From Flaccisagitta enflata (lineage: Eukaryota > Chaetognatha > Sagittoidea > Aphragmophora), in NCBI GenBank assembly GCA_965153355.1, contig OZ231127.1, positions 69,254,001 through 69,318,000 of the forward strand: a DNA stretch of 64,000 nt, in the 5' to 3' direction. A program made the position numbers and the translations under genes. Numbering within the stretch: the first letter of the stretch is position 1; each line of letters begins with the position of its first letter. Below are positions 1 to 64,000 of the stretch, in pieces. The notes beneath the pieces were generated by a model, which had not been told where the DNA came from, ran no database searches, and was given only the letters and a program-made list of their open reading frames with translations.

Positions 1-120
1 AAAATGATGAAATTCTTATTGAATAACATGTATTATAGATAAAAGATGTAAGACTCCCATTGAATATCATGGAAAATTGTCCAAAAGGCCTGAAATTTGC
101 CTTCTCAGGAATCTCAGGAT

Positions 121-178
121 GTAAGGAAATTCACCCCTGTGTCCTACAGGACATCGGTCCTTTGGGGCTGCTGCCCTG
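121..178 (+). mobile_element. Foldback element solo end
   Basis: GGAAATTCACCCCTGTGTCC to GGGGCTGCTGCCC matches the right end of the 17269 element; the left part lies outside the window or is lost. Confidence 0.6.
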
Positions 179-240
179 GTCTCACTCAACTTCTTCAGCT
201 GATCACTCCAAGCAGGGCATCGGGTACCGCTGACCATGTG

Positions 241-358
241 CAATCAGGAGCAGAGCACTCTCGCACTTGACTTTCCAGGTGACAACGTGTGAAACAATTG
301 TTAGGTAATCAGGAGCAGAGCACTCTCGCTCTTGACTTTCCAGGTGACAACGTGTGAA
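241..358 (+). repeat. 54-bp direct repeat, two copies
   Basis: AATCAGGAGCAGAGCACTCT starts both copies (242 and 306); they are nearly identical and separated by ten bases. Confidence 0.85.
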
Positions 359-470
359 AAGTGGTGCATTGGCCAGAAAAGTGAGACAAAGAAGAAAACC
401 AAAGTGAAGGCGGAAAATGAAGGCAGACACGTCTCACGACGAGGACAGGAAAACTGCCTTGAGAGTTTTT

Positions 471-665
471 AGTCGCGTGCTACGTGACTCTACACCCCGC
501 TTTGTCCGTCCGTCCGTCGGTCGGTTGGTCGGTCGGTCACACTTTACTTTTATTATGTTTTTTATTTTTGTACCTCACTGCTCCTGCCCAAATAGTCTAG
601 TAACCTCAAATATAGCCCCTGCCCACCCGCACGCGACTTTGGTAGCCGTGTATCCGGCCTTGTTT
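471..665 (-). mobile_element. HINE-like GTCY element with terminal hairpin, copy 1
   Basis: The hairpin end (AGTCGCGTGC...) is at left, then GTCC/GGTC repeats, GCTCCTGCCCA and GCACGCGACT (the subterminal partner, 629-638), ending TATCCGGCCTTG. Confidence 0.7.
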
Positions 666-1180
666 TTTAACGACAGACTGTGAATCTATGATTTCTGGCA
701 CTGTCTTAGCTCTGTCCAATGTGCAGAGCTAAGGCAGCTCATTGTAGATTGGAAGGTTACCTCTTATAAATAAGTAAATTACATTCGAGAGCGATTCAGG
801 TCTGTCCTTTGACAATCGTCCTAAAGCAAGTTATTGCCGTCGGGTGGTTAAAGCTTACTTACACGAATCAATTGACAAACTCGCTTCTTCCGATGGAAAA
901 GAGTTGATAAGGGGTGATTCAATACACCCCCCCTGTCAATCCTCCGAATGCAAAGTATTCCCATCGGGTGGTTGAATTAACATACTCGTTTCATAACTGG
1001 AACTGAATTTGCAGTCATACGTCAGTCTAGCAAGGGAGAGTTTTCTTTTACGTCTTTTTCTGTTCCTTTCCCATCATTTCATCGATTTGCTAACGTCTGT
1101 ATTCTTTGCCATGTTGATGGCGAAATGACCAAAAGAAATTTGTTATGGACTTGTGATGATGATAAACACAAGGAAATGAA

Positions 1181-1211
<31 letters not shown>

Positions 1212-1306
1212 GTCGTTTCTTTAATAGCCATACATCCAATCCTGTCAGAAAATCGTAGAGACCTGCAATAGATATTTTAACGCACCATTTCTTCTCCCAC
1301 CCGATC

Positions 1307-1311
<5 letters not shown>

Positions 1312-1382
<71 letters not shown>
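1312..1382 (+). repeat. CT tract before the TM2 exon
   Basis: (CT)n ends 11 bp before the exon. A short GA tract lies at 1183-1211. No exon for TM1 seen in 1-1390. Confidence 0.95.
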
Positions 1383-1387
<5 letters not shown>

Positions 1388-1393
1388 TCTCAG

Positions 1394-59209
<57,816 letters not shown>

Positions 59210-59230
59210 CCGATTCGATCCTGGTGTACA

Positions 59231-59608
<378 letters not shown>

Positions 59609-59929
59609 ACCAATAGCATGTCATCCAAGGCCAAGCAAGTGCAGAGAAATCTTGCCCCCCTCCTCAACCCCCATCGCTGAGCCCCCGTAGCTGGGCCCTC
59701 TGTTACCGAGCTCTCTGTTACCAGACCCCAAACCCTGAACCTCTCGATTGCTAGGCCCCCTTTGCACAGCCTTGAAGCCAGGCCTTCCAATGTTTTATCC
59801 ACCTTTGATTTCAAGAAGAAAAAAAAGCTGGAAAAAATTTTTCCTACCTGTTTCAGAAACACACTTGAGCCCCGAAGACAAAAGCCCAAGCTTGGTAGCA
59901 AGGAAAATAAGTAGTGATTCATAAAACAA

Positions 59930-60080
59930 GGCTGGATACACGGCTACTAAAATCGCGTGAGGGTGGGCACAGGTAGTGATAAAAAAGCAAAGTCATACGG
60001 ACCGATTGACCAATGGAGGGACCAATGCAACGGACCGACAGGTGAAGCGGGTTACAGAGTCTCGTGCAAGCGACTAAAAA
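59930..60080 (+). mobile_element. HINE-like element, head-to-head pair, left member
   Basis: CAAGGCTGGATACACGGC at left, GGACCGAC repeats, and a hairpin-like end TCGTGCAAGCGACTAAAAA facing the next copy. Confidence 0.6.
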
Positions 60081-60109
60081 TCACTGAACCCTTTTTTCTT
60101 TTTTCTTTT

Positions 60110-60280
60110 TTTTAGTCGCGGACACGCGACTCTACACCTTACCGTTTCGGTCGGTCGGTCGGTCGGTCGGTAGGTCGGTTGGTCCGACCGTCCGTCACAT
60201 TTTTGAATTCCAAGCGGTTTTCGCATTACTGCTCCTGCCCAACCGTCCGCGACTGGATTGCCGTGTACCCGGCCTTGTTT
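60110..60280 (-). mobile_element. HINE-like element, head-to-head pair, right member
   Basis: Hairpin AGTCGCGGACACGCGACT, (GGTC)n, then GTCCGCGACT as the subterminal partner, ending GTACCCGGCCTTG. Confidence 0.7.
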
Positions 60281-60299
60281 TTCTCTCTTTCCGTACGCA

Positions 60300-60460
60300 G
60301 TCCGTCAGCACGAGTCGAAAAGTGGGAAAACGAGCGTTTTAGAAGCTTTTTGTGTATGAGTCTGTGTTGGAACGGGGGTTGGGTGAGGCGTTGTGTGTGG
60401 ATAGGGGTTGGCTGCCCTTGCCCACCCGTCCGCAACGATATTATGACCCCGCGTCACTTG
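60300..60460 (+). mobile_element. Related GTCY dispersed repeat, second copy
   Basis: It shares GAGTCGAAAAGTGG, AACGAG(C/T)GTTTTAGA and CACCCGTCCGCAACGATATT with 8118-8335 and directly follows a HINE-like copy. Confidence 0.5.
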
Positions 60461-60557
60461 TTTTAGCAAAATCATTCCATCCCAATCTTTCTTCACCTGA
60501 CCCTCGCCCTATCCCTCCCCCTCCCAGTTGTCGGAGGTGTTCCATTATTTACACATA

Positions 60558-60732
60558 CAGTTGAGCTTCACTAGGGCGCATGCCAAGGGATTGGGCTAGA
60601 TATTGCCTTATAGTGATGCTGTTTTTTTTGCGAACATAGAAATAACTACAAAATCTTTCAAGGGACTGTAGTTTAGATGCCTTGTAGGCGGGCATACCTT
60701 ATTAGCGGGTGCGCTCTAGCGGCGCTCCACTG
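60558..60732 (+). mobile_element. pogo/Tigger-like MITE, third copy
   Basis: CAGTTGAGCTTCACTAGGGC at left, CTAGCGGCGCTCCACTG at right, TA on both sides. Confidence 0.65.
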
Positions 60733-61484
60733 TACCTGATTACACCGTGGATCCATCCATTTATGTGTCTTTACGAAATGGGGAAAAATTAATCCTTTGA
60801 GTAGTATCACTTATGTGACTTTTGTCGGTTTTGTCTCTGAAAAGTTGATGTTGGACGCTTGAATCTCAGCCAGCCCTGTTTTGGAAATTGAAAGAATTCC
60901 ATTATGTACCGATCCTTATGAAATGTAATTGTTCTACGTACATGACTTGACTGTAGTTATGCCATTTTCGTCAACTCCCAGGTGGTTTGAAAAGAATCCT
61001 CTCAAGCCATCAAGGTACAATGGTCACATCGGTTCCAGATAAAACCGGTTTTCGATCTAGAATATCAATCGATGTATTTTTGTTTGTGTGAGAAGTCCAT
61101 TATATTGTCCATGTCATTGTCTTTCTCTTCCGATGTTAAATTCTTATTTTCCTGAATTACAGATTCACCGCAAAATGATTTGTTTTCTATTTCTTACGAT
61201 ATGGGTGGGCGAGTTTGATCACGTCGACTCATTAAAATGAGAAGAAAGAATCGACACATGACAGCATGAACCGAACTGTCAATCCTGTCTTTAATCATTC
61301 CTGTGAGTTACAAATCTAACTTACCAGCGGTGGGGATATGCCACCCAGACATAGGATCAAAGTGTGCATGATCACATATCTTCATCACTTAAAGAAGAAC
61401 AAGTACCTCGGGGGTACAACGATGCGTCCACATGCGGCTTGGCTCGTAAATGACACTCTTACTAAAACTGATAAGCTCAGACAG

Positions 61485-61588
<104 letters not shown>

Positions 61589-61674
61589 AACATTGCATCA
61601 GCCCTATATCAGAACCTAAAATGATGAAATCGATTTTGCGATTGTTTGCGATTGTTTTCAACTCGAGCCTAACG

Positions 61675-61746
61675 GACCAACCAACCAACGGACGGACGGA
61701 CGGACAGACAGAGCTTCTGTTAGAGTTGCGTGGATGCATGTAAAAA
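61675..61746 (+). mobile_element. HINE-like subfamily B 3' fragment
   Basis: GACCAACCAACCAACGGACG, then GACAGACAGAGC and an imperfect hairpin AGTTGCGTGGATGCATGT before AAAAA. Confidence 0.45.
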
Positions 61747-61777
61747 GTGGTCAGTCCATATCATTTACTATCATGTA

Positions 61778-62090
61778 CAGTCAGTGTACAAAACACTGTA
61801 GGTATACATATATCATACACTTCGTTTTAATTTAATATACTGCTCCCAAATAAAATATTATATGTAACAATCAGTTGCTCAAATTACAGCCGGCCGTAAC
61901 AAACAAAATGTTATACGTAACAACTGGTTGTTAGAATCACAGCCGGCTGTATTGCTAATATTTTGTTATATTACAGCCGGGTGTAATTTCAACTGCTAGT
62001 TTTTGCATACAATGTTTTGTTTATTATCAGTATATTGGATCAAAGTCAACCTTATGCTATATAAGCCTATAGTGTTTTGTCCACTGACTG
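61778..62090 (+). mobile_element. Tc1/mariner-like MITE, related copy
   Basis: CAGTCAGTGTACAAAACACT and the inverse AGTGTTTTGTCCACTGACTG. It shares TGGATCAAAG and AACAACTGGTTGT with the 10568 element. Confidence 0.68.
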
Positions 62091-62395
62091 TGTATCCTAC
62101 TATGGGAAAAGGAAAGGCTGGCACGACTATAAATCATGAGGTCTCATGGACATTTCCTTCTAGGTTTAAATGTGAATGCGCATCTCATCGAACATGTCAT
62201 CTTTGCCTTGCTTGCACTTGTACTGATTATTTACTATATCGAAAGTTCTGATTGCCCCAATTATCTCAAGTCTAGACGAGATCATTTATATGTCATTTCA
62301 GACATTAAAGTCAATTAGGCGAACGTGTGATTTTTTTTTATACGCACACACACACAAACTGGCAGAGTCTGACCACTGACTCTTTCACTGTGGGC

Positions 62396-63315
62396 CGACC
62401 TTTCTCAGTACCTCAAAGGGCACTTTTATGCCAAAAATGGAAAAACAAAAAACGCCAAACCTAATCTTTAGACCATATGTTTGATATTAACCAGCCATAG
62501 GACGATATCTTGACCGGAAGTAGGTGCCCACTATGTAATCACCCGGACTCTGGCTCTGAAAGCTGAGATAGCTGATTGTCAAATACAAAGGGAAAATAGC
62601 AAAATCCAAAATGGTGAGAGGTACCCAAAAATGGAGACCAGTCCCTTGTAGGCCATCAACAAAAGGCAAGAATTATCAAAAAAAATTACCTTAAGTCCCT
62701 GGTGTACATAGGTAAAAAAAAAATAAAACTGGTTTTTTTGCTCTTCCCCCTTCCATAGGATTACAATGGGAAGTTACTCATTGATTTTTAAAAATCGCAT
62801 TTGGTAGTATTGTGCAAAAATTATAAGCGGTACCCATGTATAGAAACCTGATTATGAAACCTAAGAGTCTTTTCTTCAAATTTCTTTAATAATATTGTCC
62901 TAATATTTGGGTGTACTATGGTTTAAAAAAAAAAAGAAGCTACTGACTCCATCATTTTTGACAGAATAAGCCTCATCGGGCAATGTTGGAGCGCTGTAGC
63001 CCGCCCCTAAATGAAAAAATCAGCCAAAATTGAGATTGGTACTATACAAACTAACTATTACCCTTCAATTCCAGCTATAGTTGTTTCCTTTTTTTCATTT
63101 TTCAATTTTGACAAAATTAACCATCTCAGCTTCCACAGCCAGAGTCTGAGCGATTACATAGTGGGCACCTACTTCCGGTCAAGGTATCGTCCTATGGCTG
63201 GTTAATATCAAACATAAAGGCTAAAGATTAGGTTTGGCGTTTTTTATTTTTACATTTTGGTTATAAAAGTGCCCTTTAAGGTCTTGAGACGTTTTTGCTC
63301 ATATAGCCCACAGTG
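62396..63315 (+). mobile_element. 920-bp element with long inverted ends
   Basis: Ends CACTGTGGGC...; an inverted block over 62409-62600 and 63115-63290 includes AAAGGGCACTTTTAT and CATAGGACGATA(T/C)CTTGACC. No clear target duplication; no ORF of note. Confidence 0.65.
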
Positions 63316-63384
63316 TCTTTCGGTAGTCGAGGCTTTGCCCTTATAATATACTATGCGGGAATCTTTGGCGATGTTCTTTTTAGT

Positions 63385-63552
63385 AGCGTGCATGTAACTC
63401 TTTAACCCGCTCTGTCTATCGGTCCGTCGGTAACTGGTTTTTGGAGTTTGTACGCGTTTTTGGCATCGCTGATCCTGCAAAACGCTTGAATATTTTCTTT
63501 TATCGCTGCCCCTGCCCGCCCGCACGCGACTTGGGTAGCGAAGCATCCTTCC
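63385..63552 (-). mobile_element. HINE-like element, degenerate copy
   Basis: TTTTTAGTAGCGTGCATGTA end with a broken hairpin, GGTCCGTCGG, CTGCCCCTGCCCGCC and CGCACGCGACTTGGG. Confidence 0.5.
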
Positions 63553-64000
63553 TTTTTTTTTGTAAGAACGGTGTTTACAATATTAACAGCCTAAGATTAA
63601 GAAATAAGAACCAAAAGCTCAAATCTTTAAAAAATCTCAAATCTTGAAAAATGATTGTTAATTTTAAACAGTGGTGTATCTGAGCCAAGATTCTAGAAAC
63701 TGCCGCCTCCGATCTGTGTCAGACCTAAATATCGTCCATGTATTACTATATATAACTAAAGATAACTATCTATAAGTAATTGTAACAATAACTAAATATA
63801 ACTACACATTTTTGAAACAAAATGTTGTGACACTTGGTTGTGAGCTATCTTTTAAGAAAGTTACAGATGGCGTCATTGGCGTGTCTACTGTTGATACTTA
63901 GACAGGATGACATCTTGTCATGTGGTGCGAGGCATAATCATTGTCAAAAATCTCATCACATTTGGGTGTTAGGGTGTAAAACGTTTTTTTTTGTATAGCA

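Noticed and set aside
62396-63315. hAT assignment for the 920-bp CACTGTGG-ended element
   Set aside because: No convincing 8-bp target duplication is visible at the ends.

Overview
The window is nuclear DNA of a metazoan invertebrate. It has large spliceosomal introns with GT-AG borders, three G-protein-coupled receptor (GPCR) genes, many interspersed repeats and an extreme density of simple-sequence repeats (GA/CT, CA/GT, AAC, ATTC, CTAT, GTCC). I see no operons, rRNA or prokaryotic features. The somatomedin-B/Methuselah-like receptor and the hAT-like transposase family point to a protostome-type invertebrate, but I cannot name the lineage.

The backbone is one plus-strand gene for a biogenic-amine receptor (dopamine D2/alpha2/5-HT1/tyramine-like). 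It runs from TM2 at 1394 to a stop at 59209. TM1 and the N-terminus lie upstream of the window. I could join exons for TM2-TM3, the DRF motif, TM4-ECL2, TM5, TM6 and TM7 with matching splice phases. The third intracellular loop is enormous, about 1,400-1,575 residues on four exons (46098-53207).

The ~33-kb intron after TM5 (12770-46097) hosts other genes. A small divergent class A GPCR lies on the minus strand (19022-20146). A candidate complete 5.6-kb hAT-like DNA transposon follows (20682-26291), with 8-bp target duplication, 128-bp inverted repeats and a five-exon transposase of about 809 residues. A minus-strand, six-exon Methuselah-like GPCR with a somatomedin-B ectodomain lies at 33444-42514 (about 916 residues). 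A 5'-truncated non-LTR reverse transcriptase fragment sits in the TM6-side intron (55584-57014, minus).

The rest is intronic or intergenic repeat landscape: (i) GTCY-containing elements with a terminal hairpin whose arms co-vary with a 5' subterminal copy, as in Helentron-associated elements (HINEs); (ii) foldback elements with 54-62 bp termini around GTCC and GGCCTCAAAT tandem arrays; (iii) several TA-flanked MITEs; (iv) a 725-bp palindrome; (v) a tRNA-derived SINE. In the amine-receptor gene, GA tracts lie just 3' of donors and CT tracts just 5' of acceptors, a polarity that may affect splicing.

All gene models are read by eye from ORFs, splice consensus and phase. Function calls rest on remembered family motifs, not on searches.
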